NCBI RefSeq assembly: GCF_001267925.1
Contig: NZ_CP011409.1
Span: 434,001 to 498,000 of the forward strand
From: Herbaspirillum hiltneri N3
GTDB lineage: Bacteria; Pseudomonadota; Gammaproteobacteria; Burkholderiales; Burkholderiaceae_D
Reading direction: 5' to 3'
Length of the DNA: 64,000 nt
Position numbers and translations under genes: made by a program. The notes under the pieces were generated by a model that saw only the letters and a program-made list of their open reading frames with translations, made no database searches and had not been told where the DNA came from. How positions within the stretch are numbered: position 1 is the first letter of the stretch; each line of letters begins with the position of its first letter. Shown here piece after piece: positions 1 to 12,342 of this stretch.

Positions 1-644
1 CGCATGGCGTCGATGACGGCCTTGTAGTCCGGCTTGCCGAAGATGGCGGAGCCGGCCACGAAGGTGTCGGCGCCGGCCTTGGCTGCTGCTGCGATATTGT
101 CGATTTTGATGCCGCCGTCGACTTCCAGCATGATGTCGCGGCCGGATTCGTCGATGCGGCGGCGCACTGCGGCGATTTTCTTCAATGCTTCAGGAATGAA
201 GGACTGGCCGCCGAAGCCCGGGTTGACGGACATGATCAGGACGATGTCGATCTTGTCCATGACGTGATCGAGGAAATGCAACGGCGTGCCAGGATTGAAC
301 ACCAGGCCGGCTTTGCAGCCGTTGTCGCGGATCAGTTGCAGCGAACGATCGATGTGCTCGGAACCTTCCGGATGGAAAGTGATGATGTTGGCGCCGGCCT
401 TGGCGAAGTCGGGAATGATGCGATCCACCGGCTTGACCATCAGATGGACGTCGATCGGCACCTGTACATGCGGACGGATGGCTTCGCAAACCAAAGGTCC
501 GATGGTCAGGTTGGGAACATAATGGTTGTCCATCACGTCGAAGTGAATAATGTCGGCGCCGGCAGCGACGACATTGCGGACTTCCTCGCCCAGGCGGGCG
601 AAGTCGGCGGACAAGATGCTGGGGGCGATACGGTAGTTGGGCAT
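1..644 (-). CDS. rpe: ribulose-phosphate 3-epimerase (C-terminus cut by window edge)
   Basis: Interconverts D-ribulose 5-phosphate and D-xylulose 5-phosphate in the pentose phosphate and Calvin pathways; cytosolic TIM barrel. The translation begins [20 protein letters not shown], the typical family N-terminus, followed by the metal and catalytic segments [36 protein letters not shown] and EVDGGI. About 214 codons are present against a usual 225-230, so only the extreme C-terminus is missing. ATG at 644 is the only plausible start, since no in-frame start codon lies just upstream. It is divergent from apaG, with about 160 bp between them. Confidence 0.96.
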   Translation of the reverse strand, partial: MPNYRIAPSILSADFARLGEEVRNVVAAGADIIHFDVMDNHYVPNLTIGPLVCEAIRPHVQVPIDVHLMVKPVDRIIPDFAKAGANIITFHPEGSEHIDRSLQLIRDNGCKAGLVFNPGTPLHFLDHVMDKIDIVLIMSVNPGFGGQSFIPEALKKIAAVRRRIDESGRDIMLEVDGGIKIDNIAAAAKAGADTFVAGSAIFGKPDYKAVIDAM

Positions 645-802
645 GGCGATATGGCTTATATATAAGGCTGTAGAGCGAGGATGGAACAATCAAAGATGCG
701 CTATTTTACCCGTTCGCCGCGCCCGGTTTTGTTGCAAGCCTTGCACTTGAGGTTGATTTCGTGTGGAATGGGCCAGGCTTTTTACAAAATCGAGGAATCC
801 GC

Positions 803-1177
803 ATGGCGACGTATGAGTTAACGGTGACGGTCAAGACGCAATATCTGGAAGAGCAGTCCGATCCGGCGCGTTCGCATTATGTATTCGCCTATGCGATCAC
901 CATCGTCAACTCAGGGCAGGTGCCGGCCCAGCTGATTTCGCGCCACTGGGTCATTACCGACGCCAACAACCACGCCGAAGAGGTGCGCGGTCTGGGCGTC
1001 GTCGGCCATCAGCCCTTCCTGCAACCGGGGGAACAGTTCGAATACACCAGCGGTACGTCATTGCAGACGCCGCAGGGTTCGATGCACGGAGAGTATTTCT
1101 GCGTCGCCGAAGACGGCGAACAGTTCGACGTGAAGATCCCGGAGTTCATCCTGTCGCTGCCGCGTACGCTGCATTAA
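803..1177 (+). CDS. apaG: Co2+/Mg2+ efflux protein ApaG
   Basis: A 124-residue ApaG-family protein with a single fibronectin-III-like beta-sandwich domain. The family is linked genetically to cobalt resistance and magnesium efflux in enterobacteria, but the biochemical role is unsettled. Seen here: N-terminal MATYELTVTVKTQYL, the core YAYAITIVNSG-type strand, HWVITDANN, GVVGHQPFLQPGE and SMHGEYFCV, all typical. ATG at 803 gives the usual family length; an in-frame ATG at 761 would add 14 unconserved residues. An rpe-apaG-mltA neighbourhood is common in Burkholderiales. Confidence 0.94.
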   Translation: MATYELTVTVKTQYLEEQSDPARSHYVFAYAITIVNSGQVPAQLISRHWVITDANNHAEEVRGLGVVGHQPFLQPGEQFEYTSGTSLQTPQGSMHGEYFCVAEDGEQFDVKIPEFILSLPRTLH

Positions 1178-1195
1178 GCGTGTTGCACTGAGCGT

Positions 1196-1339
1196 TCAAG
1201 CCTGGCTGTCGTCTTTTTTATCGGCGGGATTTTTTGTCTGGACGGATCGATCCGGCTTGCGTCCGGAGAACATGGTCCACCAGACAATGAATACGAAAAT
1301 AAAGAAGGCTGCGCCGGCTTCGAGTATTAACCACCACAT
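1196..1339 (-). CDS. 47-residue single-pass membrane protein, function unknown
   Basis: A small frame with ATG at 1339 and TGA ending at 1196. A GAGG ribosome-binding site lies about nine bases upstream of the ATG. The peptide begins MWWLILEAGAAFFIFVFIVW, a single hydrophobic segment at about residues 2-23 with paired tryptophans at both ends, followed by a charged lysine- and aspartate-rich tail ending DKKDDSQA. This suggests one inner-membrane helix with a cytoplasmic tail. It is divergent from mltA with only about 14 bp between start codons, so the two must share a very compact control region. I do not recognise a named family and infer no function. Confidence 0.7.
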   Translation of the reverse strand: MWWLILEAGAAFFIFVFIVWWTMFSGRKPDRSVQTKNPADKKDDSQA

Positions 1340-1353
1340 TTCATGTTTCCTCA

Positions 1354-2556
1354 ATGTCACTTATTCAAACGAGCATCCGCCGCAGTTTACCCGCATTAGC
1401 CGTCATCGTCGCCGTATCGCTTGCCGCCTGTACGACCACGCCGTTGCCGCCTGCCACGCCGACGCCGCCTGTGACACCGGCCAAGCCAAGCGTGCCGGCT
1501 CAGCCCGAAGGCCAGGCGCAGGAAATGCAAAAGAGCAGCTTCGCCGCCATGCCGGGCTGGGACAGGGATGCCTTGCGTGAGGCCTGGCCGGCCTTCCTGA
1601 TCTCGTGCCAGACGCTGGTCCGCCGCAGCGAATGGAAAAACGCCTGCACCACGGCGCGCCAGGTCAATGCCAATGACGAGGGCGCCATTCGCGCGTTCTT
1701 CGAATCCGGCTTCACGCCCTATAAGGTATTCAACCCGGACGGCAGCGACACCGGACTGGTGACCGGCTACTACGAGCCGTTGCTGCGCGGTTCGCGCAAG
1801 CGCGGCGGGCCGTATCAGACCCCTCTATATAGAGCGCCCGATGATTTGCTGACCATCGACCTGGCCAGCCTGTATCCGGAACTGAAGAACATGCGCCTGC
1901 GCGGGCGTGTGGTCGGCAACAAGGTAGTGCCGTATTCCTCGCGCGCCGAGTTGCTGCAATCGGGTGCGCTGGCGGGCAAGGAACTGGTCTGGGTGGATGA
2001 TCCGGTGGAGGCGTTCTTCCTGCAGGTGCAGGGTTCAGGCCGCGTCCAGCTTGCCGACACCCAGGAAACCGTGCGCCTGGCCTATGCCGATCAGAACGGC
2101 TATCCCTACAAGTCGATCGGTCGTTATCTGGTCGACAAGGGCGAAATGACGCTGTCGCAGGCGTCTGCGCAGGGTATCAAGGCCTGGGTGATCGCCAATC
2201 CGTCGCGCCAGAACGAACTGTTGAACGTCAACCCGAGCTATATCTTCTTCAAGGAAGAGAAAATCGCCGATCCGTCCAAGGGGCCCAAGGGCGCCATGGG
2301 TTTGCCGCTGACCGGGCAGCGCTCGATTGCGGTTGACCCGCAGCATATCCCGTTGGGTACACCGGTATTTTTGGCGACGACGCAGCCCAATAGCGACACG
2401 GTCCTGCAGCGGCTGGTGCTGGCGCAGGATACCGGCGGCGCCATTCGCGGCGCGGTGCGGGCCGATTACTTCTGGGGATTCGGCAATGAAGCCGGCGAAA
2501 AGGCGGGCGGAATGAAGCAGCGCGGCATGATGTGGGTGCTGTTGCCCAATTCCTGA
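1354..2556 (+). CDS. mltA: membrane-bound lytic murein transglycosylase A
   Basis: Cleaves the MurNAc-GlcNAc bond of peptidoglycan, leaving 1,6-anhydro-muramyl ends; anchored as an outer-membrane lipoprotein. The 400-residue product starts with a lipoprotein signal peptide ending in the lipobox LAAC, with the cysteine at about residue 26, then a proline/threonine-rich linker. The MltA domain follows (TGYYEPLLRGSRKRGG, VEAFFLQVQGSGRV, NPSYIFF), and the C-terminal 3D domain carries GQRSIAVDPQHIPLG, AQDTGGAIRG and ADYFWGFG, which contain the conserved aspartates. The start codon is almost back to back with the divergent small membrane gene. A bidirectional terminator lies just downstream. Confidence 0.95.
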   Translation: MSLIQTSIRRSLPALAVIVAVSLAACTTTPLPPATPTPPVTPAKPSVPAQPEGQAQEMQKSSFAAMPGWDRDALREAWPAFLISCQTLVRRSEWKNACTTARQVNANDEGAIRAFFESGFTPYKVFNPDGSDTGLVTGYYEPLLRGSRKRGGPYQTPLYRAPDDLLTIDLASLYPELKNMRLRGRVVGNKVVPYSSRAELLQSGALAGKELVWVDDPVEAFFLQVQGSGRVQLADTQETVRLAYADQNGYPYKSIGRYLVDKGEMTLSQASAQGIKAWVIANPSRQNELLNVNPSYIFFKEEKIADPSKGPKGAMGLPLTGQRSIAVDPQHIPLGTPVFLATTQPNSDTVLQRLVLAQDTGGAIRGAVRADYFWGFGNEAGEKAGGMKQRGMMWVLLPNS

Positions 2557-2587
2557 ATTTCATCGCCTGTATTCAGGCATGGCAAAT

Positions 2588-2627
2588 AAAACCCGGCTTG
2601 CTCACGGAGAGCAAGCCGGGTTTTTTG
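2588..2627. terminator. bidirectional intrinsic terminator between mltA and uspA
   Basis: A 16-bp perfect stem (2588-2603 with 2609-2624) and a 5-nt loop. A-rich on the left and T-rich on the right, so it can serve both convergent genes. Confidence 0.9.
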
Positions 2628-2640
2628 TTGCGCGTCGTGG

Positions 2641-3078
2641 TCAGCGCAAGACGAGAACGGGAATGGCGGAGTGCGCCAGCACCTTTTGCGTCTTGCTGCC
2701 AAGAAACAATCGGCTGAGCCCGCTGCGGCCATGGGAGGCCATGAAGATAACGTCGCAGGCGTACTTCTTGGCGGCGTTGACGATTTCTTCGTCCGGTGCG
2801 AACGACAGTACCGTGGTGGTTTCACATTCCACGCCGGCGGCCAGGGCGGCGTCGGCGATCTTTTTCACATGCTGCTCCGCGAGGGTGCGGACGTTCTCTT
2901 CGTAAATGCCGGGGTCAATTGCCATGGAGCTTTCCGCCAGCGGCGAGAACGGGTAGGGCTCGGCCACCGAAATGCCGATGATCCTGGACTTGCAGTGCTG
3001 GGCGTAGTCGATGGCGTTGGCGATGGCCTTGTCGGAGCGTTCCGATCCGTCCGTGGGGACAAGAATGGTCTTGAACAT
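2641..3078 (-). CDS. universal stress protein, UspA family
   Basis: A 145-residue single-domain Usp protein, cytosolic and probably nucleotide-binding. Seen: N-terminal MFKTILVPTDGSERSDKA, with the Asp of the nucleotide site, and the C-terminal phosphate-binding region MASHGRSGLSRLFLGS followed by VLAHSAIPVLVL. This GxxG...GS pattern is that of ATP-binding Usp proteins. The start at 3078 is preceded by a strong GGAGG ribosome-binding site; a longer in-frame start upstream lacks conservation. Monocistronic, convergent with mltA and divergent from the enoyl-CoA hydratase gene. Role inferred as general stress survival. Confidence 0.92.
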   Translation of the reverse strand: MFKTILVPTDGSERSDKAIANAIDYAQHCKSRIIGISVAEPYPFSPLAESSMAIDPGIYEENVRTLAEQHVKKIADAALAAGVECETTTVLSFAPDEEIVNAAKKYACDVIFMASHGRSGLSRLFLGSKTQKVLAHSAIPVLVLR

Positions 3079-3243
3079 ATGATCCTCCTCTGTTGTTGTG
3101 AAGGGATACCCCAGTATAGGCTCTGACCTTTGCGGCCGGGGCAAATTCCTGAGGGGCTTTGACATGGCGCAAATTCATTGGCGTTACAATCGACGCGGCA
3201 GGTACATTCAACTATCGCGCTACCCCTATATAGAGGAGACCAG

Positions 3244-4020
3244 ATGAGCTACGAAAACGTCTTGACCGAGACCATTGGCAAGGTCGCAGTAATCCGCCTG
3301 AACCGGCCCAAAGCCCTGAACGCGCTGAATGACGCGCTGATGATCGACCTCGGCAACGCCTTGCTGGCTTTCGACGCCGATGAAAACATCGGCTGCATCA
3401 TCGTCACCGGTAGTGAAAAGGCATTTGCAGCCGGCGCCGACATCACGGTGATGGCGCGCTATAACTACATGGACGTGCTGAAAGGCGAATTCATCACGCG
3501 CAACTGGGAAACCATCCGCCGCGTGCGCAAGCCGGTCATCGCTGCAGTGGCCGGCTATGCCTTGGGCGGCGGCTGTGAGCTGGCGATGATGTGCGACTTC
3601 ATCATCGCCGCCGACAACGCCAAATTCGGCCAGCCGGAAATCAAGCTCGGCATCGTACCGGGCGCCGGCGGCACTCAGCGCCTGCCGCGCGCGGTATCCA
3701 AGGCCAAGGCCATGGACCTGTGCCTGACCGGGCGCATGATGGACGCGCAGGAAGCCGAGCGTGCCGGCCTGGTCTCGCGGGTGGTTCCTGCCGACAAGCT
3801 GATGGATGAAGCATTGGCCGCGGCCATCGTCATTACCGAGATGTCACAACCCGTGGCCGCAATGGTCAAGGATTCGGTGAACCGGGCTTACGAAACGACG
3901 CTGGCCGAGGGCATCAAATATGAACGCGCCTTGTTCTACAGTTGCTTTGCTACTGAAGATCAGACGGAGGGCATGGCGGCATTCCTGGAAAAGCGGCCGC
4001 CGAGTTTCAAAAATCAATAA
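3244..4020 (+). CDS. enoyl-CoA hydratase (crotonase family)
   Basis: Hydrates 2-trans-enoyl-CoA to 3-hydroxyacyl-CoA in beta-oxidation. The 258-residue length matches short-chain EchA enzymes. Oxyanion-hole regions are KAFAAGADI and [10 protein letters not shown]; the two catalytic glutamates appear in GGCELA and GQPEIKLG, and the region [13 protein letters not shown] is typical. Having both glutamates favours hydratase over isomerase or decarboxylase paralogues. ATG at 3244 has the ribosome-binding site GAGGAG; the in-frame upstream start adds 22 unconserved residues. A single gene ending at its own terminator, so substrate and pathway cannot be fixed from context. Confidence 0.93.
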   Translation: MSYENVLTETIGKVAVIRLNRPKALNALNDALMIDLGNALLAFDADENIGCIIVTGSEKAFAAGADITVMARYNYMDVLKGEFITRNWETIRRVRKPVIAAVAGYALGGGCELAMMCDFIIAADNAKFGQPEIKLGIVPGAGGTQRLPRAVSKAKAMDLCLTGRMMDAQEAERAGLVSRVVPADKLMDEALAAAIVITEMSQPVAAMVKDSVNRAYETTLAEGIKYERALFYSCFATEDQTEGMAAFLEKRPPSFKNQ

Positions 4021-4045
4021 TTCGATGCCGGTATCTGCTTGAAAA

Positions 4046-4084
4046 TTAAGCCCGTCCCGCAAGGGACGGGCTTAATGCTTTTTG
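4046..4084 (+). terminator. intrinsic terminator after enoyl-CoA hydratase gene
   Basis: Perfect 13-bp stem, 4046-4058 with 4063-4075 (core GCCCGTCCC), small loop, followed by a T-rich stretch. Confidence 0.85.
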
Positions 4085-4174
4085 TTTTAAAAATTATTTG
4101 TCGGCGCAAATCCAGAGCGGTAGCGGGTTTGCGGGGAGTGAGGATAAAAAGTTTAAATAATTTTTCAAAAACAG

Positions 4175-4204
4175 TTGCACGGATTGGAAAAGCTTTGCTA
4201 TAGT
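4175..4204 (+). promoter_or_regulatory. rrn promoter P1
   Basis: Sigma70-type TTGCAC at 4175-4180 and TATAGT at 4199-4204, spacer 18 bp. The 30 bp upstream is strongly AT-rich, like an UP element, and the region after the -10 box is GC-rich, as expected of a stringently controlled rRNA promoter. Confidence 0.65.
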
Positions 4205-4338
4205 TCGCCTCCCCGCTGACAGAGCGACGCAGCAAACAGCAAGACGCAGCGCGCCGGAGGTGGGGAAAGGAAGTAAAAAAGGTTTTAGGAAGTGAGAAGT
4301 TGGTAGTAAAAATTTTTAGTGAAGCGTTAAAAAAGTAG

Positions 4339-4367
4339 TTGACGCAAATTAAAAAACACTACATAAT
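4339..4367 (+). promoter_or_regulatory. rrn promoter P2
   Basis: TTGACG at 4339-4344 and CATAAT at 4362-4367 with a 17-bp spacer, preceded by an A-rich tract. It lies about 160 bp downstream of the first promoter, giving the tandem arrangement usual for rRNA operons. Confidence 0.65.
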
Positions 4368-4445
4368 CTCGTTTCTCTGCTGCTGACAAACAAAACGATT
4401 TGACAGCGACGCAAGCGGCACTTCGGTGCGGCGCGAAGCAGGCAA

Positions 4446-4481
4446 GGTTCTTTAAAAATTAACAGTCGATAAGTGTGGGCG
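4446..4481 (+). promoter_or_regulatory. rrn leader: boxA antiterminator and left arm of 16S processing stem
   Basis: GGTTCTTTAA at 4446-4455 fits the Nus-factor boxA element. Bases 4467-4480 (CGATAAGTGTGGGC) pair, with one G-U, to 6183-6196 beyond the 16S gene, forming the long stem cut by RNase III during 16S maturation. Confidence 0.65.
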
Positions 4482-4627
4482 TTTAATGAAGTGCGACAGA
4501 CCTTCGGGTCTGGAAACTTTAAATATTTTTAAACGCTCACGAAGAAATATAGGTAAGAAATTATCTGTCAGTATTTTGAGTGAGTGACCGATTCGAAAGA
4601 ATCAGCAGCAATGGCAAAACAGAGATT

Positions 4628-6163
<1,536 letters not shown>

Positions 6164-6276
6164 GAGTGCGCATGATTTAAGCGCTCACACTTATCGTCTG
6201 TTAGTAAAGAAGAACAGTTATATCGGTTGCGGCGGCGGCATAGTCTGCTGGCTGACTGCTGATTACTGATCCAAGC

Positions 6277-6353
6277 GGGTCTGTAGCTCAGCTGGTTAGA
6301 GCACCGTGTTGATAACGCGGGGGTCGTTGGTTCGAGCCCAACCAGACCCACCA
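6277..6353 (+). tRNA. tRNA-Ile (anticodon GAT)
   Basis: A 77-nt cloverleaf: acceptor GGGTCTG pairs with CAGACCC, D-arm GCTC/GAGC, anticodon loop TTGATAA, T-loop TTCGAGC, and encoded CCA. It sits in the 16S-23S spacer. Confidence 0.98.
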
Positions 6354-6362
6354 AAGAGTTTC

Positions 6363-6438
6363 GGGGGTTTAGCTCAGCTGGGAGAGCACCTGCTTTGCAA
6401 GCAGGGGGTCGTCGGTTCGATCCCGTCAACCTCCACCA
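6363..6438 (+). tRNA. tRNA-Ala (anticodon TGC)
   Basis: A 76-nt cloverleaf: acceptor GGGGGTT pairs with AACCTCC (one G-U), anticodon stem CCTGC/GCAGG with loop TTTGCAA, T-loop TTCGATC, encoded CCA. It lies nine bases after tRNA-Ile in the rRNA spacer. Confidence 0.98.
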
Positions 6439-6513
6439 GAAACATCAAACCTAAGTCGCATGCAAAAGCGTGTGGATTTAGGTTTGGTCTTTTAGTGATC
6501 AATAGCTGTTTTT

Positions 6514-6722
6514 GTTCTTTAACAATCTGGAAGAAGTAAAGTATTCGTCAACGACGAGCGCCAGGATTTCTGTCCTTGTGTGAGAAGTTGATGGGTGTGA
6601 TTGTATCAATCAAAGTATTACGAAGTGATCTTAGCAATTAGAAGACTTACTTTGGCAATACGGCAAACGCTAAACTCAAAAAACTCTATAACGCTCTCTG
6701 GGAACAGAGGCTAACGTTATAG

Positions 6723-6729
<7 letters not shown>
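6514..6729 (+). promoter_or_regulatory. 23S leader: second boxA and left arm of 23S processing stem
   Basis: TGTTCTTTAACAATCTGG near 6514-6530 carries a second boxA-like element. Bases 6711-6729 pair, with a single mismatch, to 9588-9606 across the 23S gene, forming the RNase III processing stem that brings the 23S ends together. Confidence 0.6.
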
Positions 6730-9596
<2,867 letters not shown>

Positions 9597-9728
9597 ATAA
9601 CATTAGCTGTTATAGCTTTAGAGTTTTATGTGTTTGCCTTGTGCATCACACCCAATATATTTACTTCTTCCCAGATTGCGTTGTTTGGCAACCCAGCTTC
9701 AACGGGACCCAAGCAACACTACAAGTTA

Positions 9729-9844
9729 TGCCTGATGACTATAGCAAGTTGGTACCACCCCTTCCCATCCCGAACAGGACCGTGAAACGACTTCGCGCCG
9801 ATGATAGTGCTGCAACCAGTGTGAAAGTAGGTCATCGTCAGGCT
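9729..9844 (+). rRNA. rrf: 5S ribosomal RNA
   Basis: About 115 nt beginning TGCCTGATGACTATAGC and closing with CGTCAGGC, which pairs with the 5' end. Internal conserved CCCATCCCGAAC and GCCGATGATAGT are present. Terminal bases were placed from memory and may be off by one or two. Confidence 0.95.
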
Positions 9845-9857
9845 ATTAATTAAGCTC

Positions 9858-9889
9858 AAGCCCCATACCGAAAGGTGTGGGGCTTTTTG
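9858..9889 (+). terminator. rRNA operon terminator
   Basis: AAGCCCCATACC, a GAAA loop, then GGTGTGGGGCTTTTT: an 11-bp stem with one G-U, directly after the 5S gene. Confidence 0.88.
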
Positions 9890-10275
9890 CTGTCCGCGTT
9901 ATTTGTAGCGCTCTCCTTCCTGCCTCACTTCCACTCGCCTGCTCCCTCGCGGAACGAGCATCTGACCCGCCGGCATCCGTAATACCTCTCCACTTCAACC
10001 TGCAATCGCCACCTCACGCAGGCAAATCCCCACTTCCGCATGGCCTCGTCCTCTGGTCTTCCCTCTCCATGCCGCTCACTGCCTCTTCAAATTACTGCTC
10101 AATGGGCTCGATCGAGATCTTCGCTCATGATTTCAAGTCCTCGCCAAGCACCTCGTCGCAATAAGCAATCAGATTATCTTCAACAACATGGTCCGCCGCG
10201 CGCGATCGGACTCCCTTTCTCTCGTGATCCGAACGCAATCCAGCACTCCGGACTTTCGCGACACCAGGCGAAGAC
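9890..10275. other. 386-bp gene-free spacer after the rRNA operon
   Basis: No frame here has a ribosome-binding site or recognisable domain. The stretch is enclosed by terminators on both sides. The first part of the plus strand is pyrimidine-rich (about 9905-10060). I see no RNA fold or repeat I can name. Confidence 0.6.
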
Positions 10276-10306
10276 GAAAAAAAACCGGTCAGCGACCGGT
10301 TTTTTA
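10276..10306. terminator. terminator serving the PagL gene
   Basis: AAAAAACCGGTC, short AGC loop, GACCGGTTTTTT: a perfect stem with A and T tracts on the two sides. It lies 35 bp beyond the end of the minus-strand pagL gene. Confidence 0.85.
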
Positions 10307-10340
10307 ATTCTTGCTGTCGAATCGACAGCCCTTCCAACAA

Positions 10341-10889
10341 TCAGAAACGGTAAGCAGCCTTGAGAACCGCGAAGTTCACGCCGCCGTTTGGTTGCTTGAT
10401 GCCGCCGTTCGAGAAGTGTTGCAGCTTCAGGCCGACATCCAGGCCGTTTGCAAATACATAGCCGGTGCCGACGTGGTCACCGAACTGGAATGCTGTCGAC
10501 AGCTTCTTGGTGTCGTTGTTGTACAGCGAGGAGAACAGGTGAACGCCGATGCCGGCTTCGCCGTAGAAGCCCTTCTTGTCATCGCGTTGGAAACGGAAGA
10601 CCGGTGTGAAACCGATATCGGTGAAGTTTTTGCTGGAGTCGGTATTGTTGTAACGTTTTTCGTGCCATTCAGCGACCGTCAGATCCCAGTAGCCGCCAAT
10701 GTGCGTACCGTTCGATTGCCACCAGGCTGTGTTCTTCCAATCCCATTGTGCGCCGAGGCGGAGCATCTGAACCTTGGAGCCGGCGCCGGCTTCCACGGAC
10801 ACGGAATCCACAGCATAGCTGGAGGTTTGCAGGCCGATCAGGGCAACAGCTGCGACAGTGAGTTTGAAGGTAAATTTTTTCATCGACAT
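10341..10889 (-). CDS. pagL: lipid A 3-O-deacylase, PagL family
   Basis: Outer-membrane beta-barrel that removes the 3-O-linked acyl chain of lipid A. The precursor has 182 residues, with a signal peptide ending about TSSYA at residue 26. Amphipathic strands follow, with the family's catalytic His-x-Ser motif in LKLQHFSNGGIKQPN (His158, Ser160 in precursor numbering) and a C-terminal aromatic residue (AAYRF) for BAM recognition. The third catalytic acid of the PagL triad cannot be placed with confidence by eye. Start codon is uncertain: ATG at 10889 or 10883 are both possible and neither has a strong ribosome-binding site. Single gene with its own terminator. Confidence 0.85.
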   Translation of the reverse strand: MSMKKFTFKLTVAAVALIGLQTSSYAVDSVSVEAGAGSKVQMLRLGAQWDWKNTAWWQSNGTHIGGYWDLTVAEWHEKRYNNTDSSKNFTDIGFTPVFRFQRDDKKGFYGEAGIGVHLFSSLYNNDTKKLSTAFQFGDHVGTGYVFANGLDVGLKLQHFSNGGIKQPNGGVNFAVLKAAYRF

Positions 10890-11194
10890 GGAGTTTTCGC
10901 TAGAGTAAATATTGTTGAATATCGAAATGGAATCGGTTGTGCTGAGAGCGAATAGTATCCGCAAACACTTGAGGCTATTTTCTCATAACAACTAGAAAAG
11001 AAAGCAAGTCTCGGAACAAGCGTGACCAAGATTGTCGCTGAAATTGAACAGCTTTGCTGGGAGCGCTCCATAACGCCGTCATTTAATTGCCAAACAGGCA
11101 ATGCATTTTCGATCGCGCGAACTGATGTGCGTACGACAGCGAAAAACATATTCCCTCGTGCGAACAACTCAAGGACACGAGGCACCGGAACCGG
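10890..11194. other. 305-bp gene-free region upstream of pagL
   Basis: This must hold the pagL promoter (minus strand) and the end of the sugar-acid cluster transcript. I find no clear -10/-35 pair or terminator, and no convincing small reading frame. Confidence 0.5.
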
Positions 11195-12088
11195 TCATCC
11201 CCGATAGGCAAATTCGGGCAAACCGGCGACGTCCACCCGCACAGACAACACACAGCCGGAATGAGGGTACTGCGCCAACTCCGCTTCGCTGCGGCCATTC
11301 CTGCCGGTAGTGATATAGAGCGTGCGCAAATCCTCTCCGCCAAAGGCAACCATTGTCGGACAGCGCGCCGGGACTTTGATCTCCTGCAAAATATCGCCGG
11401 CCGCAGAAAGCCGCAGCACGCGGCCGCCCTCAAACATCGCGCACCAATAGGTGTTTTCGCTGTCGACCGCGGCGCCGTCGGGGCGGCCGCCGTAATCCGG
11501 CGCCGTCTTGTCCGTATCGAATTGTTTGAACAGGCGCTTGTTTCCTGTCGTGCCGCCGGCGAGATCGAAATCATAGATATCGATGCGGTGGGCCGGCGTG
11601 TTCGAATGAAACATCGTGCGTGCGTCCGTGCTGAATGCAACGCCGTTGGAGGTGGTCACCGGATGTACAGCATCGCGCAACTCTCCCCGTTCGAAACAGA
11701 ACAAGCTGCCGAGCTCCTGATCGCGCGGTTCATAAATTGTCCCGGCCCAGAATCGTCCCATCGCATCGCAGCGGCCATCGTTGAAACGAAGTTTGCTGAC
11801 GTCGTAAGGCGCGTCATGCAATCGAATCAGGTCGCCACTGTCCGTATCAAGACGGAACAGGCCATCCCGCAACGCCACCAGCAAACCGCCGTCGGCATGA
11901 ATGGCGATGCAGCCGGGCTCTCCGGGCATGGGCCAGCTGCGATGCGCCTTGCTGCGCTCATGCAGGCGATGCACCGCCCGGCCGGGAATGTCGATCCAGT
12001 ACAGCGCCCCTTCGCGGGCGTGCCACAACGGACATTCGCCAAGTTGCATGGGCGTGTCGAAAGCGATCTGAATTGGATGTGAGGACAT
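11195..12088 (-). CDS. SMP-30/gluconolactonase-family sugar lactonase
   Basis: Probably hydrolyses an aldonolactone to the open sugar acid, the step between sugar dehydrogenase and sugar-acid dehydratase. The 297-residue six-bladed beta-propeller has the family's metal-site residues: Glu18 in LGECPLW, Asn in LRFNDGRCDAMGRFWAGT, Asn in TTSNGVAF and Asp in GRPDGAAVD. It is the last gene of a minus-strand sugar-acid cluster, separated from the dehydrogenase gene by two strong hairpins, so it may be expressed at a different level. The exact lactone is not readable; context favours an arabinono- or other pentono-lactone. The start at 12088 has a weak ribosome-binding site. Confidence 0.88.
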   Translation of the reverse strand: MSSHPIQIAFDTPMQLGECPLWHAREGALYWIDIPGRAVHRLHERSKAHRSWPMPGEPGCIAIHADGGLLVALRDGLFRLDTDSGDLIRLHDAPYDVSKLRFNDGRCDAMGRFWAGTIYEPRDQELGSLFCFERGELRDAVHPVTTSNGVAFSTDARTMFHSNTPAHRIDIYDFDLAGGTTGNKRLFKQFDTDKTAPDYGGRPDGAAVDSENTYWCAMFEGGRVLRLSAAGDILQEIKVPARCPTMVAFGGEDLRTLYITTGRNGRSEAELAQYPHSGCVLSVRVDVAGLPEFAYRG

Positions 12089-12232
12089 AAGGATAGATTG
12101 GGCAGTTTCAGATAAACAAGAACTGCATTATGCCCATTCCAGTGCGATGAACAATGCCGTCAGTGCTGAAAGCGCAAATAAAAACCGGCGCGAGGAAGGC
12201 TGCACCTGATGCACATGTGGCGCCCAAAACAC

Positions 12233-12305
12233 CGCAGCCCCTGTGATCCGGGATCGGCAGGGGCTGCGAGAGCATCAGCATGGCGATGTAGCATACTACA
12301 TCGCC
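12233..12305. repeat. two adjacent perfect hairpins between lactonase and dehydrogenase genes
   Basis: First hairpin: CGCAGCCCCTG (12233-12243) pairs with CAGGGGCTGCG (12258-12268), with an inner GATCC/GGATC stem. Second: GGCGATGTAG (12282-12291) pairs perfectly with CTACATCGCC (12296-12305) across a CATA loop. Neither has a T-tract, so these may stabilise or attenuate the operon mRNA rather than act as simple terminators. Confidence 0.75.
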
Positions 12306-12342
12306 GCATCAATTTGTACGGCGCTCAGTGTCGTCAGTGTCG

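Noticed and set aside
9877..10363. Frames of about 95-107 residues after the 5S gene
   Set aside because: Begin inside the rRNA terminator, run through a terminator, and lack a ribosome-binding site.
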